Shown one piece after another: positions 1 to 9,082 of a DNA stretch of 64,000 bases. Position 1 is the first letter of the stretch. Each line of letters begins with the position of its first letter. Origin of the DNA: Pseudomonadota bacterium. Lineage in GTDB: Bacteria; Pseudomonadota; Gammaproteobacteria; Burkholderiales; Burkholderiaceae_B. Position numbers and translations under genes: made by a program. The DNA lies in the NCBI GenBank assembly GCA_023387815.1, contig JAEWHK010000006.1, forward strand, positions 1-64,000, read 5' to 3'. The notes under the pieces are model-generated. The model was not told the origin of the DNA. It ran no database searches and worked only from the letters and a program-made list of their open reading frames with translations.

Positions 1-1
1 C

Positions 2-721
2 GACAGCCTGAAAACGGCGATTTCAGAAAGCCGACTTCCACCGGGCAGCCCCATTCCCAGCGAGAACGCGCTGTGCGAACATTTTGATGTCGCGCGCAGC
101 GTGGTCCGGCAGGCACTGGCCCTGCTCGTTGATGACGGATATATTCTGAAGCAGGCCGGACGCGCCTCGGTGGTTGCTTCCCGCTTCAAGCACCGGCGTA
201 ATCTGCAAAATTCCCTTAGCCTGCACGTGCAGCTGGAGCGCGAAGGCACAGCGCTCACCACAACAGTGATTCGTCTTGAAGAGAGTGAATTTCCCGCTGA
301 GGTGGCGGCGTTCTATGGTGCAGTCAATGGATTGGTGCTTGAACGATTGCGCTGCATCAACGATGAGCCCATTTCATTTGTGAAGACCTGGCTGCCACAG
401 GAATTTGCCTCCCTGAGCACAGATGACCTGACAAATAAATCATTGCACCGTGCGCTTGCCGCGCGGTTTGGTCGGCAACCCCAGCAGGGGCGTAATCAGA
501 TACAGACGGTGCCTTGCACCAAAATGCTGGCCAGCCAGCTGAAAGTGAAGAAAAACGACGCCCTGTTGCAATTGCAGGCGTGTTATTACGATCAGCATGG
601 CCAGCCGCTGGAATGGTTCACGGCATGGCATCGCGCCGACCGCGTGGTCTTCGATATCGCTGTGGATGCTTCGCTGGAAAACAACATTCAGGTCAAGGAT
701 TTTCAGCGGGCGATTAAATAA
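2..721 (+). CDS. GntR-family transcriptional regulator (5' end outside window)
   Basis: The reading frame is open from the first bases, so the true start lies upstream of the window. Residues encoded at about 20-190 form the second half of a GntR winged helix: P-S-E-N-A-L, then a V-A-R-S-V-V-R-Q-A-L recognition helix and a D-D-G-Y-I wing. The rest matches a UTRA ligand-binding domain of the HutC/FarR subfamily, with a V-L-E-R-L-R strand and the end motif L-E-W-F-T-A-W-H-R-A-D-R. Such proteins are cytoplasmic, metabolite-sensing repressors. Its target is unknown because the neighbouring gene on the left is not visible. An ATG at 101 falls inside the DNA-binding domain and cannot be the real start. 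Confidence 0.9.
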   Translation, partial: DSLKTAISESRLPPGSPIPSENALCEHFDVARSVVRQALALLVDDGYILKQAGRASVVASRFKHRRNLQNSLSLHVQLEREGTALTTTVIRLEESEFPAEVAAFYGAVNGLVLERLRCINDEPISFVKTWLPQEFASLSTDDLTNKSLHRALAARFGRQPQQGRNQIQTVPCTKMLASQLKVKKNDALLQLQACYYDQHGQPLEWFTAWHRADRVVFDIAVDASLENNIQVKDFQRAIK

Positions 722-908
722 TCAGATCAAGGATATTTGAGCCATAGGTGTTCAGGACAATGCAGTTAAGGCCATCGATGATCTGCCTACCGGTATTCAA
801 ACATCGATAAACAGCCTATCGAATAGGACGTTAGCCGCAGCGTGAAACGCGGTCGATGCAATGAAATGTGTACCAATTATTACAATTACAAATGCAATTT
901 ATTTCGGT

Positions 909-927
909 AATGCAAATGATTTGCATT
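909..927. promoter_or_regulatory. Putative Fur box upstream of TonB receptor
   Basis: A perfect 9-1-9 palindrome, AATGCAAAT-G-ATTTGCATT. The inner 7-1-7 core (911-925) matches the Fur consensus TGATAAT-N-ATTATCA at 10 of 14 positions. It lies about 55 bases before the receptor start, where iron-loaded Fur would block transcription. The assignment rests on the motif and on the type of gene downstream. Confidence 0.6.
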
Positions 928-980
928 AAACTTCCGTTCTTTGACATCAATTGCAATATTTTTGCCAGGAGAGCGGTGTT

Positions 981-3209
981 ATGTCCAAGCAGCCAAGTCC
1001 TTGTCTTTTAACGCAAAGTGACCGAGGGCAATACAGTCTGAGGCTTCTTGGCCGATTGGTTGTTGGTGCATTGGTGCTGCAAGGGAATGCCTTTGCTCAG
1101 ACCGCCCGGAATCCGGCGCAGCCGTCCACACAAGCCTCTCCTGTTGCCACACTGCAGGCTATTGAAGCGACATCGGATGCAGACGAGGTCACAACAGAAG
1201 GTACCGCCAGCTATACGCCCAGGATCACACGGGCAAGTACCGGCCTGGCACTTTCTCCACGCGAAACACCGCAGTCTGTGACGGTGGTAACGCGTCAGCG
1301 GATTGAAGATCAGAATATGCAGTCCGTAAAAGACGTCCTATCGGGCACGCCGGGTATTTCGGTCCAGAACTATGATACGGAGAGATACAGCTTCAATTCC
1401 CGCGGCTTTTCCATCGATACCTATTTATATGATGGTATTCCAACCACCGTCACAGGTGGCAGTGGCTGGGCCGCGGGTGAGTCTTCGATTGATCCGATAA
1501 TTTATGATCGCATCGAAGTGGTGCGAGGCGCAACCGGGCTCATGACAGGCGCCGGTAATCCATCGGCGGCGGTCAATCTTGTGCGCAAGCGCGCCTGGAG
1601 CAAGGACTTCAAGGCCGATTTGTCATTGGGCGCCGGCTCTCATGATACCTATCGCGCATCGGCGGATCTGCAGACACCACTGACCGAAGATGGCAGGATC
1701 AGGGGGCGGATTGTCGGAGCGCATCAGCAGGGGCATTCCTATCTGGATCGATACAGCAACCGTAAATCCATTTTCTTCGGCACGATCGAGGCCGATCTGA
1801 CCGATAGCACGATATTACGTTTGGGATATCAATATCAGGATAATGCACCTAAGGGCAGCGCCTGGGGCGGCTTCCCCTTGTGGTATGCGGACGGTAGCCG
1901 CACGGATTGGGATCGCGGGCTCAATATCGGAACAGACTGGAGTAAATGGGCGACAACCACACAAGGCGCATTTCTCAATCTCGAACATAAATTCGATAAT
2001 GGCTGGCGCGTAGATGCGATGCTCAATCACAGCAAAAATGAAGCCGACGAAAAACTGCTGTACACCATGGGGTGGCCGGACAAAGCAACAGGTCTTGGCG
2101 TTAGTCCCAGCCCTGGGCGTTTCTATGGCGACCGCACGCAGAACAGTGTCGATGTTAAAGCCTCGGGCCCGATTGAACTTTTTGGACGCAAACATGAACT
2201 GGTATTCGGAGCAAGTCATAGTCGCCAGAAAGCCCTGTTCTACAGCCAGGAATCGTCAAACGTCGCACCTATCGGTAACTTCTATGACTGGGATGGCTCT
2301 TATCCCGAGCCTACCTGGGGCGCCGAGTCTGTTTCAGTCGATACTCGCACCCGGCAAACAGGTTTGTACGCTGCAGCACGCCTGAATTTGACTGATTCAC
2401 TCCATGTGATTCTTGGCGGACGCTACAGCCAGTGGAAAAGGGAAACAGAAGGAACGTCCCCATTCAGTTTCAGCAAAAATGCCTTCACGCCCTATGCCGG
2501 TATTCTTTATGATCTGAATGATAATCTGACTGCCTACGCGAGCTACACGAGTATTTTCAATCCGCAGGAATATCAGGATCGTGATGGCGGCTGGCTGGAA
2601 CCGGTGGAAGGCAATAGTTACGAAGTGGGGCTCAAAGGCAGTTTTCTTGAGGGTCGCCTGAACGCAAGCGCGGCGCTGTTCCAGATTGATCAGGACAATC
2701 TGGCGCAACAGGATGTGGGATATCTGGTTCCAGGAACAATTAACCAGGCATATTACGCAGCAAAAGGGACACGCAGTCGAGGCTATGAACTTGAAGTTTC
2801 CGGTGAACCCCTGGAAGGCTGGAACGTGATGGCTGGCCTGACGCACTGGACTGCGCATGATGCAGAGCGCAATGCGATTCAGACCAACCAGCCTCGCACC
2901 ATGTTCAAGCTGTTTACGACCTATGCATTCAAGGGCTCCTTGCATGGACTCACAGTTGGTGGTGGTGTCAATTGGCAAAGCGATGTGTTTACGCTTGCCT
3001 CGGGACCTAACGGCAAGGAAAAGGTATCGCAGGAATCCTATGCGCTGGTTGATCTGATGGCTCGTTATCAGTTCAACGATCGTGTATCTGTGCAGTTGAA
3101 CATGAATAACCTGTTGAACAAAAAATACTATCAACAGATTGGGTTCTACAGCCAGGGCGCCTGGGGCGCACCGCGCAATTTCATGGCAACGGTAAGTTAT
3201 AAGTATTGA
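981..3209 (+). CDS. TonB-dependent siderophore receptor
   Basis: Outer-membrane gated beta-barrel that imports a ferric siderophore using TonB energy. The start chosen is ATG 981, preceded by AGGAGAG at a good distance; an earlier in-frame TTG at 951 has no ribosome site. A signal peptide ends at about A-F-A-Q. There is no STN signalling domain. The TonB box region is followed by a plug with the typical S-P-R-E-T-P-Q-S-V-T-V-V-T-R-Q-R-I motif, then R-I-E-V-V-R-G-A-T-G-L and the family end motif N-N-L-L-N-K-K-Y-Y. Length (742 residues) and motifs fit the FpvA/FauA/FoxA group of hydroxamate receptors. The gene stands alone, with no transporter or sigma factor beside it, and a Fur box upstream suggests direct iron control. 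The ligand cannot be told from sequence. Confidence 0.92.
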   Translation: MSKQPSPCLLTQSDRGQYSLRLLGRLVVGALVLQGNAFAQTARNPAQPSTQASPVATLQAIEATSDADEVTTEGTASYTPRITRASTGLALSPRETPQSVTVVTRQRIEDQNMQSVKDVLSGTPGISVQNYDTERYSFNSRGFSIDTYLYDGIPTTVTGGSGWAAGESSIDPIIYDRIEVVRGATGLMTGAGNPSAAVNLVRKRAWSKDFKADLSLGAGSHDTYRASADLQTPLTEDGRIRGRIVGAHQQGHSYLDRYSNRKSIFFGTIEADLTDSTILRLGYQYQDNAPKGSAWGGFPLWYADGSRTDWDRGLNIGTDWSKWATTTQGAFLNLEHKFDNGWRVDAMLNHSKNEADEKLLYTMGWPDKATGLGVSPSPGRFYGDRTQNSVDVKASGPIELFGRKHELVFGASHSRQKALFYSQESSNVAPIGNFYDWDGSYPEPTWGAESVSVDTRTRQTGLYAAARLNLTDSLHVILGGRYSQWKRETEGTSPFSFSKNAFTPYAGILYDLNDNLTAYASYTSIFNPQEYQDRDGGWLEPVEGNSYEVGLKGSFLEGRLNASAALFQIDQDNLAQQDVGYLVPGTINQAYYAAKGTRSRGYELEVSGEPLEGWNVMAGLTHWTAHDAERNAIQTNQPRTMFKLFTTYAFKGSLHGLTVGGGVNWQSDVFTLASGPNGKEKVSQESYALVDLMARYQFNDRVSVQLNMNNLLNKKYYQQIGFYSQGAWGAPRNFMATVSYKY

Positions 3210-3336
3210 ACTCGCGGCAATACTTAATGGCTGCTCGCCCGGTCCATGTCCGGCTTATCAACAAGTAATACACTTAAGCCTTTTTCAGCGAACCGCTTCG
3301 TTTAAAGGGCTGTTCTTTGGCCTGGCTCAAACGTAA

Positions 3337-3366
3337 AGGGCGGCGCAGACTACTCTGCACCGCCCT
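3337..3366. terminator. Hairpin between convergent genes
   Basis: Thirteen-base arms (AGGGCGGCGCAGA and TCTGCACCGCCCT) with one mismatch and a four-base loop, lying between the convergent receptor and aminotransferase genes. On the minus strand the hairpin is followed by a short T-rich stretch, so it best serves the aminotransferase gene. There is no good T tract on the plus strand. Confidence 0.6.
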
Positions 3367-3389
3367 GGTCGATTCAAGTGTATCTTCGA

Positions 3390-4736
3390 CTAATCGACAC
3401 TATGGAGTGCTTCGCCAACTGCATCAAAAAGCCGATCCAGTTCCTCGGCGGTCGAGGTAAACGTTGGGCCGAACTGTAATGTGTCGCCACCAAATCGCAC
3501 ATAGAAACCTTTTTCCCATAGTTTAAGGCCCGCTTCATAAGCGCGAATGGCAGGATCCCCGTCGCGTGGTGCAAGTTGAAGGGCACCCGCCAGGCCACAA
3601 TTGCGAATATCAATGATATGGTTAACGCCTTTGAGACCATGCAGGGCTTTCTCAAAAGCCGGTGCCAGTTGGGCAGACTTCTCAATCAGATCATTTTTCG
3701 CCAGCAAATCCAGCGCTGCGAGTCCCGCCGCGCAGGCGACTGGGTGAGCAGAATATGTATAGCCATGGGTGAACTCTACCGCATGTGCGGGTGCATTCTG
3801 CGACATAAAGCAATTGTAGATTTCGCTGGAGCTGACGACAGCGCCCAAAGGAACGGCGCCGTTGGTGACCTGTTTGGCAATGTTCATGATATCGGGAGTA
3901 ACGCCGAAATACTCCGCACCGGTACGTTTGCCCAGGCGGCCAAAGGCGGTAATGACCTCGTCAAAGATCAGCAATATATTGTGCTGATCGCAGATTTGTC
4001 GTAACCGTTGTAAATATCCTTTGGGTGGCACAATCACGCCGGCAGACCCGGCCATTGGTTCGACGATCACGGCTGCAATATTGGAGGCGTCATGCAATTC
4101 GATCAGTTTCAGCAGCTCATTGGCCAATTGTTCGCCTCCCGTTTCACTCTGGCCCTGGGTAAAGGCCTGGTCTGCCTGCAACGTATGAGGCAAGTGGTCA
4201 GCATCCATCAATTGACCGAAAACTTTTCGATTGCCGCCAATACCGCCTACGCTGGTGCCGCCCATATTGACACCGTGATAGCCTCGAGCACGTCCGATCA
4301 GTTTGGTTTTGGAAGGCTGTCCTTTCAGGCGCCAGTACGCGCGCGCGAGCTTCAGGGAAGTGTCTGCAGCTTCTGAACCAGAATTTGTAAAGAAAACATG
4401 ATTCAGGTTTTCTGGCATCAAATCGGCGATTTTTTCAGCCAATTGGAAAGACAGTGGGTGTCCAAACTGGAACGCGGGGGCGTAATCAAGGGTTCCAAGC
4501 TGCTGACTGACTGCTTTCTGGATTTCCGCAGGATTGTGACCGGCCCCACAACACCACAACCCCGAGAGACTGTCAAATACCTTCCGGCCTTTATCATCCA
4601 CCAGGTAATTGCCCTCGGCCCCTACGATCAGGCGCGGATCCTGATGAAATGCGCGATTTGCGCTGAACGGCATCCAGTGGGCCTGCAAATTCAGTTCACT
4701 TCTGACTGCAGTCGGAACGTGGCTTAAATCCGTCAT
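3390..4736 (-). CDS. Class III aminotransferase, omega-amino acid:pyruvate type
   Basis: PLP enzyme of fold type I that moves an amino group from an omega-amino acid or amine (beta-alanine, taurine or similar) to pyruvate. Visible signatures are N-S-G-S-E-A-A-D-T-S-L-K near residue 118, G-Y-H-G-V, the cofactor aspartate in I-F-D-E-V-I-T-A-F-G-R, and the Schiff-base lysine near residue 288 in A-K-Q-V-T-N-G. The 448-residue length and the L-W-C-C-G-A-G-H-N segment fit the beta-alanine:pyruvate transaminase group. The start has a strong GAGGAG upstream. The gene is divergent from a LysR regulator, which probably controls it. Exact substrate is inferred only at family level. Confidence 0.9.
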   Translation of the reverse strand: MTDLSHVPTAVRSELNLQAHWMPFSANRAFHQDPRLIVGAEGNYLVDDKGRKVFDSLSGLWCCGAGHNPAEIQKAVSQQLGTLDYAPAFQFGHPLSFQLAEKIADLMPENLNHVFFTNSGSEAADTSLKLARAYWRLKGQPSKTKLIGRARGYHGVNMGGTSVGGIGGNRKVFGQLMDADHLPHTLQADQAFTQGQSETGGEQLANELLKLIELHDASNIAAVIVEPMAGSAGVIVPPKGYLQRLRQICDQHNILLIFDEVITAFGRLGKRTGAEYFGVTPDIMNIAKQVTNGAVPLGAVVSSSEIYNCFMSQNAPAHAVEFTHGYTYSAHPVACAAGLAALDLLAKNDLIEKSAQLAPAFEKALHGLKGVNHIIDIRNCGLAGALQLAPRDGDPAIRAYEAGLKLWEKGFYVRFGGDTLQFGPTFTSTAEELDRLFDAVGEALHSVD

Positions 4737-4839
4737 TATTTTCTCCTCGTATAAAGCGGCTATTTGGGCTATTGTCCACCCAAAGTTAGATAAATAAAAT
4801 ACAATTTTAATGTAATATACATTTGAAAATGCTCACGTA

Positions 4840-5745
4840 ATGAACAAATCCCTGGCTCCTGTTTCAGACTTTGATCTGCGATTGATTCGAGTTTTTCGAA
4901 CGGTGGCAGAATGCGGTAGTTTCACAGCGGCAGAAAGCACTTTAGGTATTACCAGGTCAGCAATTAGTCTGCATATGAGCGATCTGGAGCAGCGCCTGGG
5001 GATGCGTCTGTGCCAGCGGGGCCGCGCAGGTTTTGCATTGACAGATGAGGGGCGCGAGGTCTTGCGTGCCAGCGAATCCATGCTGGCCTCCATCGAGGAC
5101 TTCAGGCGCGAGGTTAATCAGCTTCACGATAGACTGCGTGGAGAATTGAATATTGGCCTGATGAACAACCTGGTAACTCAGCCGCACATGCGAATTACAC
5201 ATGCATTAGCAAAGGTACGCCAGCAAAGCCAGGAAGTCCGGATCAATATCAGTATGAGCCCTCCCGGAGAAATTGAACGACGATTACTCGATGGTCATCT
5301 GCATATGGGGGCGTTTCCGCTTATTAACCGATTGAGTGGATTGGAATACCATATCCTATATGACGAAAAATCACAGTTGTATTGCAGCCGAACACATCCG
5401 CTTTTCGATAAAGCGCAAGATCTGACCGTGAGAGATTTAAAAGGTATTCCGGCCGTCATACCTGGCTATCGACTGAGTCCCGAAGCAATCGCACTGCACC
5501 AGCCGCTAGCCGATGCCGCTCGCGCATCGGATCGGGAAGGCATCGCCTTCCTGATACTGACGGGACAATATGTGGGTTTTCTACCCGACCATTACGCGCA
5601 ACAATGGGTTGATAAAGGTATGATGACAGCCCTCGCCCCTGAAACAAATCACTATTTCGTGAGCATTGCTGCGGTCACTCGAAAGAATCGTAGGCAGAAC
5701 CTTATCATTGACCGCGTTCTGAATGAACTGGTACAGACAGTGTGA
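4840..5745 (+). CDS. LysR-family regulator divergent from aminotransferase
   Basis: LysR-type transcriptional regulator of 301 residues. The N-terminal winged helix (about residues 9-68) shows F-R-T-V-A-E-C-G-S-F-T-A-A-E and S-A-I-S-L-H-M-S-D-L-E-Q-R-L-G, followed by an L-T-D-E-G turn. The remainder is the two-lobed ligand-binding domain. It starts about 100 bases from the divergent aminotransferase gene, the usual arrangement for a LysR protein and its target. The shared intergenic stretch is AT-rich and suitable for operators, although no single T-N11-A box stands out. The inducer is unknown. Confidence 0.9.
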   Translation: MNKSLAPVSDFDLRLIRVFRTVAECGSFTAAESTLGITRSAISLHMSDLEQRLGMRLCQRGRAGFALTDEGREVLRASESMLASIEDFRREVNQLHDRLRGELNIGLMNNLVTQPHMRITHALAKVRQQSQEVRINISMSPPGEIERRLLDGHLHMGAFPLINRLSGLEYHILYDEKSQLYCSRTHPLFDKAQDLTVRDLKGIPAVIPGYRLSPEAIALHQPLADAARASDREGIAFLILTGQYVGFLPDHYAQQWVDKGMMTALAPETNHYFVSIAAVTRKNRRQNLIIDRVLNELVQTV

Positions 5746-5815
5746 TTTGGCTGCTTTGTCATTGAGGAATAAAGTGTTGCTCATTGTGGGCTGCGGTTTT
5801 TGCAAGATGGTTATT

Positions 5816-7009
5816 CTATCTGGAGAGTCTCGCTGCAGCGCCCGACAGGCCAGCAGCAATGATCATAAGGACGGCCAATGCGCCAAAGGCTACAGTCAAG
5901 TCAGTCAGGCTTGCGAGAAAGCCAATTATTACCGGGCCGGCAAAAACGCCCAGATAGCCAAGTGTACTGGTTATTGCGATCGCTTGATTTCCATGCATGT
6001 AAGTCTGTGAGCCTGCCAGACTAAAAAGCAGCGGAACAATATTGGCGGCACCAAATCCGGCGAGGCCGAATCCACCAAGCACAAGTGTCATATTCTGGGA
6101 TGCCGCTGCAATAGCGATACCCAAGGAAGTGAGTATCGCACTTATCAACAAAGTGTTGCGGTTTCCGGCTCGCATAACGAAGCCGTCTCCTACAAGCCTG
6201 GCAATGGTCATAGTCAATGCAAAAATGACATATCCTGCTCCGGCGGTACTTACAGGTCTATGTTTAACTTCGGTCAGAAGTACGGCTCCCCAGTCCAGCA
6301 CAGCCCCTTCAACCATAAAGATCATAAACGCCAGGATTCCCAGCAGGAATATGGAACTGTGGGGTTTGAATTTATTCTTCTGTGTAGATGATAGGCATTG
6401 TCTTTTGAGGAAATTCCTTGCAGCGATAAGGATGACAACGAGAATGACCGAACTTGCCAGGAGGGCGCTTGTGATAAGATCCAGTCCGAGAGAAAGCAAG
6501 AGAGTAATGACACTGGCACCAGTTAAACCGCCAATGCTGTACAGTCCATGAAAACCGGACATTAAGGGTTGACCAGCGATTCGTTGTACTACTGTGCCAT
6601 GCACATTGGTTGCAACATCGACGGCTCCAAGTGAGAGTCCAAGCAAAAATAGCGCCATACCTAGAATAGAGGCGTAAGGTGTGATGGCGAGCACAGGCAA
6701 TGCCATAATCAATCCGAGGCTGCCGGCGATGATAACCGGCTTACTGCCGATGCGATTGGACAGAATGCCCGCGATTGGCATGCCCAACACGCTACCAAAA
6801 CCCAGGCAGAGCAGGATAAGACCCAGCTGGGCATTGTTTGCCCCTACGCTCGCTTTAGCGTAGGGAACCATCGGAGCCCAACAAGATAATCCAAACCCGG
6901 CAATGAAGAACGCCAGTCGAGTAGCCAGTTTCGCCTGGTCGAGGCCGGATTTTTTAATATCCTCAATAGCTAATGGCGTTGCAACATTCGAATTTTGCGA
7001 ATTGGGCAT
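5816..7009 (-). CDS. MFS transporter, YbjJ-like
   Basis: Twelve-helix major facilitator inner-membrane transporter of about 397 residues. The start is placed at 7009, where AATGAGGAAATAGAT precedes the ATG; a longer frame to 7081 would add 24 residues with no membrane or ribosome-site support and would run almost into the divergent gene. The first helices carry G-F-G-L-S-C-W-A-P-M-V-P-Y, and the loop after helix 2 has an I-L-S-N-R-I-G-S-K-P variant of the MFS motif A. This pattern matches the E. coli YbjJ-like group, mostly predicted exporters. The divergent AraC gene is the likely regulator. Substrate is unknown. Confidence 0.85.
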   Translation of the reverse strand: MPNSQNSNVATPLAIEDIKKSGLDQAKLATRLAFFIAGFGLSCWAPMVPYAKASVGANNAQLGLILLCLGFGSVLGMPIAGILSNRIGSKPVIIAGSLGLIMALPVLAITPYASILGMALFLLGLSLGAVDVATNVHGTVVQRIAGQPLMSGFHGLYSIGGLTGASVITLLLSLGLDLITSALLASSVILVVILIAARNFLKRQCLSSTQKNKFKPHSSIFLLGILAFMIFMVEGAVLDWGAVLLTEVKHRPVSTAGAGYVIFALTMTIARLVGDGFVMRAGNRNTLLISAILTSLGIAIAAASQNMTLVLGGFGLAGFGAANIVPLLFSLAGSQTYMHGNQAIAITSTLGYLGVFAGPVIIGFLASLTDLTVAFGALAVLMIIAAGLSGAAARLSR

Positions 7010-7084
7010 ATCTATTTCCTCATTTCGAATAAATAGATCATATCCATCGAATGATGATATCTGGTATCGATATAATGCCAATTA

Positions 7085-7870
7085 ATGTTGATAAATAGCC
7101 AAACTTTATCTAATCCGGATCTCGCAACGGCTCTTTGTGTAGGTAGAAAAGAGCAATGGCTCCCCACGGGCAGGATTGACACGCATGTGCATCAACGCCA
7201 TCAGTTCATCCATTCAACACGGGGCATGTTGCATATGACAACTGAGATGGGCGTCTGGATACTTCCACCGACCAGAGCTCTGTGGATTCGCGCCGGAACC
7301 GCCCATGGATTCCTATCTAAACATCCCGTAGAAGTCACTGTTCTTTATATTGACAAGACTATCCCGGAAATACCCGATTGGCCGCCTTGTACCGTTCTTA
7401 ATGTCAGTCCGCTGGTTCGTGAATTAGTGACCGTTTGCGCAACGCATCCGTGGGACTACTCTGTGGATTCCAAAGCTGCAAGATTGGCGAAGGTACTGCT
7501 CGAGCAACTCGATACACTTGCTCAGGCTCCCTTGCACTTGCCTGAGCCAAGCGACCCGCGCGCTATTCGCCTGGCTGAGCGCCTGAAGAAACATCCTAAT
7601 GACACGTCGAATTTGGCAACACTGGCTGGCGCGGTTGGTGCAAGCTTAAAAACCATGGAGAGATTGTTTTTGGCACAAACCCAAATGACGTTTGGGGAAT
7701 GGAGGCTGCGGTTGCGTATGATTGTCGCTCTGGAGTATCTTGCTCGAGGCGAAAGTGTATCTGACACCGCGATGGCCGTGGGTTACGAGTCACCTTCCAG
7801 CTTTATCGTGGCTTTTCGACGATATTTCGACACAACACCGGCCAGATATTTCGAGCTGGGGCGTGGGTGA
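7085..7870 (+). CDS. AraC-family regulator divergent from MFS gene
   Basis: A 261-residue regulator with an N-terminal cupin (about 25-110, with H-V-H-Q-R-H-Q-F-I-H-S-T-R-G and the P-P-T-R-A-L-W-I strand) and two C-terminal helix-turn-helix motifs (about 165-258, ending in S-P-S-S-F-I-V-A-F-R-R-Y-F). This domain order is that of NimR/YeaM-type AraC proteins, which commonly sit divergent from an MFS exporter gene and control it. The same arrangement is seen here. The effector is unknown, and the parallel with nitroimidazole export in E. coli is only by architecture. Confidence 0.88.
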   Translation: MLINSQTLSNPDLATALCVGRKEQWLPTGRIDTHVHQRHQFIHSTRGMLHMTTEMGVWILPPTRALWIRAGTAHGFLSKHPVEVTVLYIDKTIPEIPDWPPCTVLNVSPLVRELVTVCATHPWDYSVDSKAARLAKVLLEQLDTLAQAPLHLPEPSDPRAIRLAERLKKHPNDTSNLATLAGAVGASLKTMERLFLAQTQMTFGEWRLRLRMIVALEYLARGESVSDTAMAVGYESPSSFIVAFRRYFDTTPARYFELGRG

Positions 7871-7883
7871 CGACTGGTTTAAT

Positions 7884-8207
7884 TCACGCTACGCAAAGTA
7901 CTTCGAGATGTCCGGCAGCATCTGGGGTCTGCTCCGGCCCAATAACAATTTGCACTTCCCGACCTAGCAGTACCAGACACGCGAGCATTTTCGCTTCGCT
8001 AATCCCGCGAAACTGGCCGCGCAATAGGTTGGATAGTTTCGGTTGAGTTAAGCCTAGCGCTTTTGCTGCCTGCTGTTGCGTCCAATCTCGGGATCGGATG
8101 ATTTCTCCAATTTTAGCTGCCAGCTGGGCTTTGATGAACATCTCATCGGCGTCTTTTGCCGCAATGTCAGCATACACATTGCCACTGCTTTTTTCGATTT
8201 TGATCAT
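7884..8207 (-). CDS. Orphan XRE/HigA2-like antitoxin-type regulator
   Basis: A 107-residue protein with a Cro/C1 helix-turn-helix at about residues 28-85: W-T-Q-Q-Q-A-A-K-A-L-G-L-T-Q-P-K-L-S-N-L-L-R-G. This matches the HTH family found as antitoxins of RelE/HigB-type toxins, which bind their own promoter and neutralise the partner. The ATG follows AGGAGAG closely. The gene upstream on the same strand is a membrane protein, not a toxin, and no RelE-like frame lies on either side. It is therefore a solitary regulator or the relic of a toxin-antitoxin pair. Confidence 0.8.
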   Translation of the reverse strand: MIKIEKSSGNVYADIAAKDADEMFIKAQLAAKIGEIIRSRDWTQQQAAKALGLTQPKLSNLLRGQFRGISEAKMLACLVLLGREVQIVIGPEQTPDAAGHLEVLCVA

Positions 8208-8258
8208 TTTTTCTCTCCTAAGAGATGAGCCTGAAGGGCTTTTTGGCCATGCTTATAT

Positions 8259-8702
8259 TCACTTCGACAATATGATTTGTTCCGGACTTTTCGGATTAAT
8301 CAATATCGGTACGGCCATGCCTGGTTTTAATATGTCGTAATTTTGGGTTTCGACATAATCCCGAATTATTGAAACCATCTCACTGTTATCTTGCGGATTC
8401 GAATAGGTAATTCGAAATCTGAACTCAGGCTGCAAGTTCTGAAATCTATTGGTTTGCGTGGCTTCCAGAATAGTTCCGGTGCCGGCCACACCTGTTTTTT
8501 TCAATTTTTTGACCAGACTCGTGCGCTTCAGTTCGGGGAGATGAAATTTCCAGAATACGACGACGCTTATGACCGCTGCAAACAGGCAAACCCCCACCGC
8601 CATATTGCTGCCTGCATACCGGTAGGCAAATATAGCGAGACCGATGCAATAGATTGCAGCAATCAAGGAAATGAAGTGTCCGATCCTGATTAAGGCTTTC
8701 AT
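8259..8702 (-). CDS. DUF3592-like small membrane protein
   Basis: A 147-residue protein with two predicted helices near the N-terminus (about residues 8-28 and 33-51), a basic segment, then a small beta-rich soluble domain starting G-V-A-G-T-G-T-I-L-E and closing with P-G-M-A-V-P-I-L-I-N-P-K. This is the layout of DUF3592-type proteins, whose function is not established. It lies just outside T6SS island 1, transcribed away from it. A second protein of the same layout borders island 2 at 38807-39280. Family assignment is by pattern only. Confidence 0.6.
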   Translation of the reverse strand: MKALIRIGHFISLIAAIYCIGLAIFAYRYAGSNMAVGVCLFAAVISVVVFWKFHLPELKRTSLVKKLKKTGVAGTGTILEATQTNRFQNLQPEFRFRITYSNPQDNSEMVSIIRDYVETQNYDILKPGMAVPILINPKSPEQIILSK

Positions 8703-9082
8703 TCTTTCACACAGTTGATCCAGGTTTGTTCATCATATTTTCTTTCAATACCATGCAGAAAGATTTTGTTAAAAATTCATCTTTTCTGCTAGTGGATTCT
8801 CTCTATTGTATGCACTGGTTGGCAATATTCGCTATCTAAAAGACACGAAAAAGCTCGCGATCGAGTTCAACTAGCGATCGTTTAGTTACCTTTTTATGAC
8901 ACTTTCTTTCCACTAAGTAGCCAGATGTAGCTGTTATCTGCTGATGCGTCATTACACGTCATTGTATTGAAAAACAAGACCAATACACTGCATTGATTAA
9001 ACGCATAACGTCAGGTGGCTGGCAGAACAGAATCTAAGAGGAAGGCTGCGCACTGCAAGAGCGCGCTTACGCCATCACAAAC
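8703..9082. other. Intergenic leader region of T6SS island 1
   Basis: About 380 bases with no credible gene, relatively AT-rich, and probably carrying the divergent promoters for the DUF3592-like gene and the vgrG island. Visible structure includes two GCGATCG words 17 bases apart (near 8858 and 8874) and an inverted repeat TGTATTG-N11-CAATACA at 8963-8987. No convincing -24/-12 or -35/-10 pair was found by eye. Confidence 0.4.

Noticed and set aside
781..850. A CCGGTATT word before the first TonB receptor as a third copy of the ECF promoter element
   Set aside because: The second block TTGTCTTTATG is missing at the right distance, so only the Fur box is called there.
8963..8987. TGTATTG-N11-CAATACA inverted repeat before vgrG1
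   Set aside because: Arms of seven AT-rich bases are expected by chance in such a leader, so it is only noted in the region entry.
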